In this document: positions 44,807-53,103 of the stretch, piece after piece
Position numbering within the stretch: position 1 is the first letter of the stretch
Layout: each line of letters opens with the position of its first letter
NCBI RefSeq assembly: GCF_011769985.2
Contig: NZ_CP039734.2
Coordinates: 1,860,001 to 1,924,000 of the forward strand
From: Sulfurospirillum diekertiae
GTDB lineage: Bacteria > Campylobacterota > Campylobacteria > Campylobacterales > Sulfurospirillaceae
Direction of reading: 5' to 3'
DNA length: 64,000 nucleotides
The notes under the pieces: model-generated
Database searches by the model: none
Told to the model about the DNA's origin: nothing
The model's input: only the letters and a program-made list of their open reading frames with translations
Position numbers and translations under genes: made by a program

Positions 44807-45596
44807 ATCCCCTTATAATCGGGTCAGTATGTAATCAAATCAAAAAGTAGAAAAAGCTATGGTTTATCCGTTTCAATCCCCTTATAATCGGGTCAGTATG
44901 TAATAATCTGCTGATGTTCTTTTTGAAGAACAAGAAATGTTTCAATCCCCTTATAATCGGGTCAGTATGTAATCAGAATTTATGGGTTACAGTAACCACA
45001 ATACTATGTTTCAATCCCCTTATAATCGGGTCAGTATGTAATTGGTGATGCTTGGGATTGCACGCTTGATGAGATGTTTCAATCCCCTTATAATCGGGTC
45101 AGTATGTAATTCATTCAGAAAACTTAAAAGATTCTGATGGTTGGGTTTCAATCCCCTTATAATCGGGTCAGTATGTAATTAAAATTTATTAAAAGGAAAT
45201 AAAATGATTAAAGTTTCAATCCCCTTATAATCGGGTCAGTATGTAATTCATGAACCTTTTCCTAAGCTAAAAATTCTTCTAGTTTCAATCCCCTTATAAT
45301 CGGGTCAGTATGTAATAAAGTAAATGTAAAAGAAGATGGTAGAAAATCTCAGTTTCAATCCCCTTATAATCGGGTCAGTATGTAATCGAAAATGCGTCTA
45401 GTTATTTTAGCTGTTTTGACGTTTCAATCCCCTTATAATCGGGTCAGTATGTAATATCATTAAATTATTAAAAGGAGTTCCAATGTTATCTTGTTTCAAT
45501 CCCCTTATAATCGGGTCAGTATGTAATAGAAACATTACAATGGTTTATTACAAATCAATCAGTTTCAATCCCCTTATAATCGGGTCAGTATGTAAT
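44801..45596 (-). CRISPR. CRISPR array 1: 12 repeats, 11 spacers
   Basis: 35-bp repeats, on the plus strand starting GTTTCAATCCCC and ending TCAGTATGTAAT; spacers are 33-37 bp. The first repeat (44801-44835) has five changed bases, marking the old, distal end. The shared leader is on the right, so transcription runs leftward and the crRNA 5' handle is ATTGAAAC, typical for Cas6 processing. The repeat is identical to array 2. Several spacers (+ strand) carry a ribosome-binding site plus ATG. Confidence 0.98.
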
Positions 45597-45734
45597 AGCA
45601 GAGAATGCCGATACTATCGCACTTTCATTTCTTAGGTAAACCTTACATGATGAAAAATGGCACTTTTTTAAGGTTAAACGCCTTGCAAACGCCCTTTTTT
45701 GCATCAATAATTTCTTAAACGAAACTTTCACGTT
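45597..45734 (-). promoter_or_regulatory. CRISPR leader 1
   Basis: 138 bp directly next to the last intact repeat, matching 62408-62545 with only two differences. It should contain the array promoter (minus strand) and integration signals for Cas1-Cas2. cas2 ends 50 bp further on. Confidence 0.88.
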
Positions 45735-45783
45735 AACCATTTCTTGCTTTACAGAGTGCATTGTATAGTTTTCTCTCTTAGAG

Positions 45784-46050
45784 TTATATCAAAAGAAACG
45801 GTTCATCAAGATTGGTTGCAGAACCAAAATGAAAACCATTTGATTTAATGGTATAGAGTCTGACATCATCGTGTGCCTTGTCGATGCATTGTTCTATCTT
45901 TTGTACCAAAATGTCCACTTCATGAGAAGTTGGTTCTAAAAGTAAAAAGATGCTGTTTTGGATACGAAACGCCTCTTTTTCTAAAAGTTTTGCAAGCTTG
46001 GCTAAGCGTTTTTTATCGCTGATGTCATAGCATAAAAGATAGTTTTTCAT
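45784..46050 (-). CDS. cas2: Cas2 (copy b)
   Basis: 88 residues with the ferredoxin-like Cas2 start KNYLLCYDISDKKRLAKLAK; the Asp of YDIS is the family metal ligand. It carries the middle strand IQNSIFLLL and C-terminal strands. Its ATG overlaps the stop of the Cas1 N-domain-like gene by 4 bp. Last gene of the cas operon, next to leader 1. Confidence 0.9.
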   Translation of the reverse strand: MKNYLLCYDISDKKRLAKLAKLLEKEAFRIQNSIFLLLEPTSHEVDILVQKIEQCIDKAHDDVRLYTIKSNGFHFGSATNLDEPFLLI

Positions 46051-46373
46051 ACTGTCTGTATCCTCTCATAACGTGCTAAAATCATTCCTCTTGCATTAAT
46101 AAAAAAGATGTCAAGGTACTTAGACAACTCATAGGCGGTGGCAATATTCAAATCAATCTCTTTGTGCAGATACAGTGAGCGCAATTGTGCGATGCCATAG
46201 ATTTGTGATAATACACCATCACTCACTTCTATGTAGCTACCTTTGAGATTGACCTGTAGCATTTTGTTTTTTATAACAAGGCATCGTTTTTCTCTAAATT
46301 CTTCTTCAGCATAACTATTTGCCTGTTGATTTGTGGGTTGAGCGAATTCATAAAAGGTTTGAGGTGTGTCCAT
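46047..46373 (-). CDS. stand-alone Cas1 N-terminal-domain-like protein
   Basis: 108 residues. After a 28-residue polar leader, the strand pattern (CLVIKNKMLQV, SYIEVSDGVLSQIYGIAQL, then LNIATAYELSKYLDIFFIN) follows the beta-sandwich N-domain of Cas1. It lacks the helical catalytic domain with Glu/His/Asp. The start overlaps the 3' end of cas1 by 103 bp but has a strong AAGGAG site. It lies between cas1 and cas2b, so it may be a structural partner in an unusual integration complex. The homology is inferred from pattern only. Confidence 0.6.
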   Translation of the reverse strand: MDTPQTFYEFAQPTNQQANSYAEEEFREKRCLVIKNKMLQVNLKGSYIEVSDGVLSQIYGIAQLRSLYLHKEIDLNIATAYELSKYLDIFFINARGMILARYERIQTV

Positions 46374-47014
46374 AGTTGTCTCCTTGTGTCATATTTCAGA
46401 TAAACACCATTTTTACATGTAAAGTCTTCCGCATGAAGTATTTGTTTTAAAAAAAGTTCTGCTACAAAACAGTTTATACTAGCTCTTAACGGTTCTAAAA
46501 GATCGCTACTCAGAGCAAAATGACTTCGCAACGGTGTATGCAAATAGCTCAAACTCGGATCAAACCCTCGCATATACAGTTTTGCCGTAATAGCATAATA
46601 CGAAAGAGTATAGATATAACTGAGCATCGCATTTATAGGATCAAGCGGAGGATTTTTGCTACGAAATCCTTTAGTAAGCGATTTTTCAAATAGTGAAAAA
46701 TAGTGAGCAAAGTAACGCTTTGCAAATGCTCCTTCAATACCCATGACCTCTTCTATACTTTGAGCTAATGCTAAATGGGTTAATGTTTCATCAATGCTTA
46801 TTGTTATATCAAAATGCTCCAATGAGGCTTTATGTGTTGTAAATTTATCAAAAAGCAATTTTTTTGCAATCGAAAGATTATTCGATAAATTGGCATACTG
46901 AAGTGCTTTTAACTCTCCATTCTTTGCCATAGCAGGTAATGTCAATGCAAACTGTTTGCTGTCTTTCGTAAGGTATAAAATAGGCACATTGGCGTTGGCT
47001 GTCAAACGAACTGC
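46271..47014 (-). pseudogene. cas1: cas1, 3' part (interrupted by IS21-family element)
   Basis: Contains the C-terminal helical domain of Cas1 with all three catalytic elements: Glu in MGIEGAFAKRYF, His in GFDPSLSYLHTP and Asp in SSDLLEPLR. The N-terminal part is at 49088-49262. Joining the parts after removing the IS and one 4-bp target copy gives 915 bases, 305 codons in frame, a normal Cas1 of 304 residues. A TTG near 47000 could start a truncated protein without the N-domain, which is unlikely to integrate spacers. A palindrome at 46412 encodes FTCK. Confidence 0.9.
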
Positions 47015-47124
47015 TAAACTGGTCAGTAGAAAATGTAATTTGAGAGTTGCATTTTGATTTAAAACCTTAAAGAACCAAGTTAAATTGGTTAAACTCCATT
47101 TTCAATTTTTTGGAAAGGAGTTGA

Positions 47125-48237
47125 ATGTTAAAAAAAGGTGAAATTAAAATGATAAAGAAGTTTTTAGCTGAAGGGTTTAGTAAAAGTGCCATTGCTAGAA
47201 AGTTAGGTATTTCAAGAGAAACTGTAAGGCGCTATGCCAATCTTCCAGATGATTATATTCCCCATATCAATAGACCTCCTGTGATTAACAGTGTTGATCC
47301 TTATTTGCCACATATCGCCAAGATGTTAGAGACGGCAGAGCAGCAGAAAAGTGAAATACCCTTAACCGTCATTTATGAAGAGATTAAGAAGCTTGGATAT
47401 GATGGAAGTCTAAGGTGGCTTCAACAAGTCATACTAAGATATGAGCTTAGAGCTCGAGCCAAATTAGATGAGCCTATTATACGCTTTGAAACCAAACCAG
47501 CCCAGCAGATGCAAGTTGACTGGGTAGAGTTTCCCAAGGATAATTTATCCGCCTTTGTAGCGACGATGGGTTACTCTAGAGCATCTTATGTGGAATACGT
47601 TAATAATGAGAAGATTGAGACCTTGATAGGGTGCCATATGAACGCTTTTGCCTACTTTGGTGGTGTTCCAAAAGAGTGTTTATATGACAATATGAAAACT
47701 GTCATATTGTCACGAAATGACTATGGTAAAGGTGATCATAGATTCAATCCCTTGTTTGCTGACTTTGCCAAACACTGTGGATTTAGTATCAAAGTATGCA
47801 AACCCTATCGCGCTAAAACCAAAGGAAAAGTTGAGAGATTTAACCATTATCTGCGGTATAACTTTCATAATGGATTACGAGTGAGACTCTCTATGAAACA
47901 TTACACATTAACGCTTGATAATGCAAATGCGGAAGTTCTAAAATGGTTGGACAATACCGCCAATAAACGCATCCACCAAACGACATTACAGATGCCATTT
48001 GAGTTGTTAGCACAGGAGCAGTTACAGCTACTTCCTGTGCCTAAAGCCTATCAAGGAATCCACCCTAAAGCTTTGATTGAAAGTGTAGCTAAAAAATATT
48101 CCCCAATCAATTCTCACAAAGACTTGGAAAAATTATATATCCCCAATAGAGACATTCAATGTTACGATGAGTTTATACCCATGGTTGCAAACATCATCCT
48201 TCCTGTTGGATTTTATGGTGGTGCATTATGGAGTTAG
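47125..48237 (+). CDS. istA: IS21-family transposase IstA
   Basis: 370 residues: N-terminal HTH (FSKSAIARKLGISRETVRRY, about 18-37) and an integrase-core DDE domain (first Asp in MQVDWVEF, second in YDNMKTV, Glu in GKVERF). GGAAAGGAG precedes the ATG. The frame looks intact, so the element may be active. It overlaps istB by 10 bp. Confidence 0.95.
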   Translation: MLKKGEIKMIKKFLAEGFSKSAIARKLGISRETVRRYANLPDDYIPHINRPPVINSVDPYLPHIAKMLETAEQQKSEIPLTVIYEEIKKLGYDGSLRWLQQVILRYELRARAKLDEPIIRFETKPAQQMQVDWVEFPKDNLSAFVATMGYSRASYVEYVNNEKIETLIGCHMNAFAYFGGVPKECLYDNMKTVILSRNDYGKGDHRFNPLFADFAKHCGFSIKVCKPYRAKTKGKVERFNHYLRYNFHNGLRVRLSMKHYTLTLDNANAEVLKWLDNTANKRIHQTTLQMPFELLAQEQLQLLPVPKAYQGIHPKALIESVAKKYSPINSHKDLEKLYIPNRDIQCYDEFIPMVANIILPVGFYGGALWS

Positions 48238-49046
48238 ATACCTCTATCGATGAGTTATGTAAAGAACTCAAGCTCTCTATCATAGGCGAAAAATATCATG
48301 ATATTGCCAGTATGGCAGCTAAAGAGAATTGGCAATATACACAGTTCTTGGAGGAGGTATTACGAGTGGAAGTAGATAATAGACTAGGAAGGTCTAAAAA
48401 TATGTTGACCAAACTCGCAGGATTCCCAGTTATTAAGACATTAGAGCAGTTTGATTACACTTTCTCCGTTGGCGTGAACCGTAAACAGATTGAAGAACTC
48501 TCAAGCCTAATATTTGTTAAAAAGTATGAGAACATCATCCTCTTAGGTGAAAGTGGTGTGGGTAAAACACATCTTGCTATTGCGCTAGCACTCAAAGCGG
48601 TGCAACATCGCTATAAAGTAAGATTTACCACCATAAGTGAGCTTTTAAGTAATGCAAATAGAGCCAAAAAAGAGAAAAAATATGATAGCTTCTTGAAATC
48701 TATCGCCTCTCCATCGGTACTTGTCATTGATGAGATTGGATATTTCAATATGAGCAAAGAAGAAGCCAATCACTTTTTTCAAATTATTTCTAAACGCTAT
48801 GAAAAAAGCTCTACCATTTTTACTTCAAATCTTGTATTTAGTAAATGGGTTCAAGTCTTTGCAGGAGATAAAATCGTTACAACCGCTATATTAGATCGAG
48901 TGTTACATCACTCACATATCATCAATATTCAAGGAGATAGCTACCGACTTAAAGAGAAGAAACAAACAGGAGTTTTACACTCAGAAATCTATAAGTTTGA
49001 AGCTAAATCTTCAAACATAGAAGGTCAAAATCAAGAGGTGGTTTAA
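48228..49046 (+). CDS. istB: IS21-family helper ATPase IstB
   Basis: A 272-residue AAA+ protein related to DnaA/DnaC that helps IstA choose and bind target DNA. Walker A GESGVGKT (107-114), Walker B VLVIDEIGY. Translation is coupled to istA. The C-terminal tail is polar. Confidence 0.95.
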   Translation: MELDTSIDELCKELKLSIIGEKYHDIASMAAKENWQYTQFLEEVLRVEVDNRLGRSKNMLTKLAGFPVIKTLEQFDYTFSVGVNRKQIEELSSLIFVKKYENIILLGESGVGKTHLAIALALKAVQHRYKVRFTTISELLSNANRAKKEKKYDSFLKSIASPSVLVIDEIGYFNMSKEEANHFFQIISKRYEKSSTIFTSNLVFSKWVQVFAGDKIVTTAILDRVLHHSHIINIQGDSYRLKEKKQTGVLHSEIYKFEAKSSNIEGQNQEVV

Positions 49047-49087
49047 GTTTCAATTCGCAACTTTTTTACACTATAAACTGACCAGTT

Positions 49088-49262
49088 CTGCGCTTCGCTT
49101 GACATTGGCAATCTGAATAATGCTTTTTGTATCAATGCAGACTGAATCTGTTATGACTAACATATCAACCAATTTTATAGGTATACTCTGCCCTGCTGTA
49201 TAAAGCTTGGAAGCTTTGTAAGTCACCTCTGTTTTATCTTTATCGATGATGATAGTATTCAT
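49088..49262 (-). pseudogene. cas1: cas1, 5' part (interrupted by IS21-family element)
   Basis: Encodes the N-terminal beta domain of Cas1 (MNTIIIDKDKTEVTYKASK ... SVCIDTKSIIQIANVKRSA); translation then runs a few codons into the IS end and stops at about 49071. Its ATG overlaps the stop of the upstream Cas2-like gene. It is the other half of 46271-47014. Confidence 0.9.
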
Positions 49263-49528
49263 AAAATAATCATTCCTTCTTCAAATATTACGTCTATGGA
49301 TTTGCCGATGTACAAAGGATGCTCCTCGATTTCAATGAGATTGATTTTATCTTCGGGCGCGCTATGGGGTGATAACGTAGTCAATAATACTTTGGCTTCT
49401 TTTCGGGAAAGTGGCATTTCAAGAGCAGATTTCTGACCGCCAAGAGCAAATGGATAACTAATCTTGCGAATCTTATACAAACGTTTTCCATTAAAAATAT
49501 CGTAACAAAGTAGATAGTTATGCATCAT
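49259..49528 (-). CDS. second Cas2-like protein (copy a)
   Basis: About 89 residues from the ATGATG at 49528. The N-terminus, MMHNYLLCYDIFNGKRLYKI, is close to that of copy b (YLLCYDI), with the same first-strand Asp. The middle differs (KEAKVLLTTLSPHSAPEDKI). The start overlaps the end of a small TM gene. Having two divergent Cas2 proteins around one Cas1 suggests a Cas2 heterodimer or a replaced function. Confidence 0.75.
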   Translation of the reverse strand: MMHNYLLCYDIFNGKRLYKIRKISYPFALGGQKSALEMPLSRKEAKVLLTTLSPHSAPEDKINLIEIEEHPLYIGKSIDVIFEEGMIIL

Positions 49529-49769
49529 TATTTTGAGCTCTTGCCTCATAATATTGCGCTAGATAACGTTTATAATAATGCTCACATAGCATACTCAAAA
49601 TCAATGTTACACAAATAGCTATTCCATTTTTCAATGTCAAGATACTCTCTTGCACCAAAAGCTGATAAATCATTAAAACCAAAAGTGTGTAGAAAACTTT
49701 ATGTAATGCGTAATACAGTTTTATTTTGTAGGTCAAATGCACTAAACTAAAATTTATCCATTGTCTCAT
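49518..49769 (-). CDS. small two-TM protein at the head of the adaptation genes
   Basis: 83 residues with two hydrophobic segments (about 18-38 and 46-64) and a polar C-terminal tail (HYYKRYLAQYYEARAQNNDA). AAAAGGA precedes the ATG. It overlaps the Cas2-like gene, so it is in the same transcript as cas2a-cas1. I recognise no family. Confidence 0.65.
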   Translation of the reverse strand: MRQWINFSLVHLTYKIKLYYALHKVFYTLLVLMIYQLLVQESILTLKNGIAICVTLILSMLCEHYYKRYLAQYYEARAQNNDA

Positions 49770-50101
49770 TAAAAATCCTTTTACTTTTTTTATAAATACC
49801 TAATTCAACCGCCCTGTAATGGATCGATAAGTAGCATAATAAACAATAGATGCGACAAAAACTGTCAAAAATAGAAAATTATGCACAAAAAGCGAAGAAA
49901 ATAAAAAAGTGAAAAGATAGCAGTCATTTTACATGTAAGATTTTGAGAGTCTACTACGGTAAAGGCACGCTGACAATACATCATTTGAACAAAAAAGGTT
50001 TTGCACGTACCATCAAGTTTGTTTCAATCCCCTTATAATCGGGTCAGTATGTCATTTCTTACATGTAAGGTTTTGACATATTAAAACTTGGAACTCTTTC
50101 G
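49770..50101. other. intergenic gap between effector and adaptation genes
   Basis: 330 bp holding two TTACATGTAA copies (49929 and 50059), the orphan CRISPR repeat and, on the plus strand, a 40-codon open stretch (about 49907-50035; ILRVYYGKGTLTIHHLNKKG) that could be a gene remnant. This is the only sizeable gap in the cas operon. Confidence 0.5.
50021..50055 (-). repeat. orphan CRISPR repeat inside the cas operon
   Basis: 34 of 35 bases match the array repeat (one change, A to C, three bases from the right end). It has the same orientation as the arrays, so a minus-strand cas transcript would contain it in the form that Cas6 recognises. No second repeat or leader is beside it. Confidence 0.93.
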
Positions 50102-51106
50102 TTAGCCTTGTTGAGCCAAGGCTTTTTGGAGCTCTGTTTTGTAGAGTATTCTCAGCTCTTTGGGTTCTAAAATTTCTAGCTCAGGAAGCCACTGTTTAAC
50201 AAACGGTAAAATTTCGATTGGTTGGGTATAGTCTACACTAAAGATCACACTACCATCACTTGGTGCTTCAATAAATTTCTGCGATGCAAAAAATGGTTTC
50301 ATCTCTTTTAAAAAGTAACGGCGGATGGAAGGTGATGCTTTTAAAACCGCTGTTTTGAGTGCCACACCTTGCAAACTCATCGCATTTTGCATACTCTCAA
50401 AATAGTAGCGGTACTTCGCAAGAACATGCTTTTGATAGGTCGTTTTGGCGGAATAACGTACCTCTTTGATAAATGCAATCCGCAAAAGCCTTAACTCTTC
50501 ATTTGCTGTTTCAATGGCAAGATACCAGTTGTTATTGGTAAAAATGAGCTTGAGGCATTTGACACTTTCAACTGTTTCTTCATTGTCATAACGATAGATA
50601 ATCGTTCGATACTCGTGATGTTTAACGGCAATTTTTAGTTGAGAGAAGAGACGTTCATGCTCATCTTGCAAATTTTCAAAAGGGTTCGACTTAAAAAGAA
50701 ACACCTCTTTATCTTGAGCGATGGCTTGCTCTATCGCCTCTTTTTCACTCAATGAGAGTTGTTTTAAAAATCTAGGATTATTCTCATTAATAAGCGTTAA
50801 AATCCAACTAAGCTCATTGCTCTCTTCAAGGAAAAAACGCAATGTTTTCGAAATGTCTTGTTCTTTATTGGGGACACGATAAACCGATACTTTTTTGCCG
50901 TGAAGATACTTTTGTTTTTTTTCAGAAACGAGAATGTCCCCATACAAACGGTGAATATCTTCTAAATAACGCCTAAGTGTGCGTTCATTCACCCCAAGCT
51001 CATCTAAAATGCGTTCATTTTGAGGGTAGAGCTCTTCTCCCTCGTAAAGCTTTTGCATCAGCGTAAAAATGTGAATAATCTTCTTCTCAGTTGTTGTACT
51101 TTTCAT
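50102..51106 (-). CDS. WYL-domain transcriptional regulator
   Basis: 334 residues: N-terminal winged HTH (ERILDELGVNERTLRRYLED), a WYL-type ligand domain (about 145-210, with NNWYLAIETANEELRLLRI) and a WCX-like C-terminus. WYL proteins often regulate CRISPR and other defence loci and may sense nucleotides or nucleic acid ends. Its start overlaps the csx20 stop by one base. It probably controls the cas operon. Confidence 0.88.
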   Translation of the reverse strand: MKSTTTEKKIIHIFTLMQKLYEGEELYPQNERILDELGVNERTLRRYLEDIHRLYGDILVSEKKQKYLHGKKVSVYRVPNKEQDISKTLRFFLEESNELSWILTLINENNPRFLKQLSLSEKEAIEQAIAQDKEVFLFKSNPFENLQDEHERLFSQLKIAVKHHEYRTIIYRYDNEETVESVKCLKLIFTNNNWYLAIETANEELRLLRIAFIKEVRYSAKTTYQKHVLAKYRYYFESMQNAMSLQGVALKTAVLKASPSIRRYFLKEMKPFFASQKFIEAPSDGSVIFSVDYTQPIEILPFVKQWLPELEILEPKELRILYKTELQKALAQQG

Positions 51107-51489
51107 CAGGCGTCCTCATACTCTCTAAATCTTACATGTAAAAACTCTCGCTGTGTCACCACAGAGCCATCAACCATCTTTTGTGTCGCAACGCGCTTCG
51201 TGGTTGCATAAAGCGGAGTAAGTCCTAATTTTTTCGCAAAACAGACCATATGGTAGGTCGCTCCAAAGTCTCCTTGCACCAGAAGATAATCGCCTCTACT
51301 GGCGTCTTTTAAAAGCCTACTTTTATACGACGCTAAGGCAGTTATAATGCTTGAGACGTCAGGATCAAATGATGACCAGTTGGTATCATTGAGTGAAATA
51401 ATCTTCTCAATACCTAGTACTTCATGCGCTTGACTTATTTGAGAAGGTAACATCTCATGGTTCATAAGCACAAATAATTTTTTTATCAT
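51106..51489 (-). CDS. csx20: Csx20, putative cyclic oligoadenylate ring nuclease
   Basis: 127 residues with the Csx20 pattern: an N-terminal FVLMNHEMLPSQ, the SRGDYLLVQGDFGATYHMV block (about 64-82), then LYATTKR and the final REFLHVRFREYE. Csx20 is thought to be a CARF-related ring nuclease that ends type III signalling. A palindrome (51132) encodes the LHVR of the last conserved block. It belongs with the two CARF effectors upstream. Confidence 0.82.
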   Translation of the reverse strand: MIKKLFVLMNHEMLPSQISQAHEVLGIEKIISLNDTNWSSFDPDVSSIITALASYKSRLLKDASRGDYLLVQGDFGATYHMVCFAKKLGLTPLYATTKRVATQKMVDGSVVTQREFLHVRFREYEDA

Positions 51490-51558
51490 TAACTCTCTTT
51501 TTCATTAGTTTATAGCGACGTACTAACAAACAGTGTCTTTTACTTCATTATTTTTGGA

Positions 51559-53088
51559 TTATTTAAAATCTTGATAAAACGCGTCCATATAATGCCTTGC
51601 TTCTTTTGGATCATTTTTATGCTCAAAGTAGTGATACAATATATCAATTAACCTATGCTGTTTTTCACTCATATTTTTAGGTATATTCCATTGAGGTGGA
51701 ATCTCTTTTTGATAGAGTTTTAAAATGCGTTTCTCTTCAAAAACATTTTTAAATAACACAAAAGGAAATAACTTTAAAAACATTGTATTTGCTTTGAGTT
51801 CAAACAGTGTATAGTCGTATTGACAAGGGGGAGATGTTCTGTCACTAGGTTTGATTGTGGCAAATAAATTTTGTTCAAAAACAAGAGTGTGAAATGTTGC
51901 AAAAAGCATCTCTAGTGTTGAAGTAATCGTTTCATGAGCATTTTCACCATACGCATGAGCAAAATCATTGCGAAGTTGACGCATTTTTTGTTGCAACGAG
52001 GAAAACGCATCAAAAACAACTTTGTTAGAACACACAAAATACGCATCAATTTCTTCTGACATCAATGTCGAATCACGTTTGCCTTTTTCAATAAAATCCA
52101 TCATCGATTTTGTCACATGATACGCATCTGTCCCTGATGGAATACACAGGAGTTTTTTGGAATGCAATATATTTTGAATATAAAGTGGTAGCGCTTCATT
52201 AATAATCGTAATGGCATTTAGTAAATACCCCTTTTCAAGGAGTAATTTTCCAATTTTATAATAACGTTCATAATCTGCTTTTTTAGAAATAGCTTCCAAA
52301 TTGATAAGATGTAACCGTATGCCACTTAAAAGCTCTTTGAGCGCTGCTACATGAGGATCAGAATCTAATTCCTCAATCTTTTCTCGTATTTGCCTTGGCA
52401 ACTCTCTTTCGAAGAGCGTTTGAATGGCATTCGATAAGATATGTTGACTAAAATCTCTTAAAATTTCAAGTAATGGCTTATAGCGATCCGTTCGAAGGAC
52501 GATAGAGCGAGCAATCGTATAGTTATCTTTAAAAGAGACAAGTGCGTATGCAATGGTTGCAATATCAAGATATTCATTGAGATCAATAATTTTATAATGC
52601 TTAGATGGTATCACTTCTTGAGCAAAGAGAATATGTTTTATTTTTTCAGGAGATTTGAGATGATTGACCAAAAGGCTTACTAATGTTAAAAGAGGTAAAT
52701 GGCGAAAGCCATGGGAAAGATCAATAATGACTTCATCATGCTCCCTGAGTAATTGATTGACGGTGGAAAAATATGCTTCAAACGCTGTATCATCGATGAA
52801 TTCAAACGAGCACTTTGTAACATCAAGCCCTTCAAAGGACAATACTTCTTTTTGAATTTTTTCAGCAGAAGCCGTTGCGAGTGCAATGATTTGATGCTCT
52901 TTGGCAAACGTATCAACCAGCAAAGGCAGCATGTTAATATATGTTTCTTTTGGAGGAGCTATGAGGTATTGCAAAGAGAGATCAACATCATAAACCGCTT
53001 TATCAGCGTCTGTTTTTTGAATAAAACTCTTTTCATTAGGATTTGGTTTGGTGGTACCTATCATGCCACATATAGAGATAATTGTCAT
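51559..53088 (-). CDS. CARF-HEPN ribonuclease (Csx1-like, DxTHG family)
   Basis: 509 residues. The N-terminal CARF domain has the Rossmann start IISICGMIG and the ligand-binding motif DLSHGFRH (123-130), the DxTHG signature with Ser for Thr. The C-terminal HEPN domain has the R-x4-H active site RNDFAH (R373, H378). By family, cyclic tetra-adenylate binding activates non-specific RNA cleavage, causing dormancy or death. It lies 15 bp downstream of the membrane CARF gene. Confidence 0.88.
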   Translation of the reverse strand: MTIISICGMIGTTKPNPNEKSFIQKTDADKAVYDVDLSLQYLIAPPKETYINMLPLLVDTFAKEHQIIALATASAEKIQKEVLSFEGLDVTKCSFEFIDDTAFEAYFSTVNQLLREHDEVIIDLSHGFRHLPLLTLVSLLVNHLKSPEKIKHILFAQEVIPSKHYKIIDLNEYLDIATIAYALVSFKDNYTIARSIVLRTDRYKPLLEILRDFSQHILSNAIQTLFERELPRQIREKIEELDSDPHVAALKELLSGIRLHLINLEAISKKADYERYYKIGKLLLEKGYLLNAITIINEALPLYIQNILHSKKLLCIPSGTDAYHVTKSMMDFIEKGKRDSTLMSEEIDAYFVCSNKVVFDAFSSLQQKMRQLRNDFAHAYGENAHETITSTLEMLFATFHTLVFEQNLFATIKPSDRTSPPCQYDYTLFELKANTMFLKLFPFVLFKNVFEEKRILKLYQKEIPPQWNIPKNMSEKQHRLIDILYHYFEHKNDPKEARHYMDAFYQDFK

Positions 53089-53103
53089 TATTTTTCTTTT
53101 AAC

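Larger units (their letters stand above)
47015..49087 (+). mobile_element. IS21-family insertion sequence in cas1
   Basis: 2073 bp carrying istA and istB in the overlapping order of the family. The ends share an inverted repeat AACTGGTCAGT, with further internal repeat blocks (GTTGC...). It is flanked by a 4-bp direct repeat CTGC (47011-47014 and 49088-49091). It is oriented opposite to the cas operon. The exact outermost base is uncertain by one or two positions. Confidence 0.9.

Noticed and set aside
46271-49262. A reverse transcriptase fused to Cas1
   Set aside because: No RT motifs in either cas1 part or nearby; the intervening DNA is an IS21-family element.
49907-50035. A real plus-strand gene next to the orphan repeat
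   Set aside because: Only about 40 codons, no start signal, and it ends inside the CRISPR repeat; kept only as a possible remnant.
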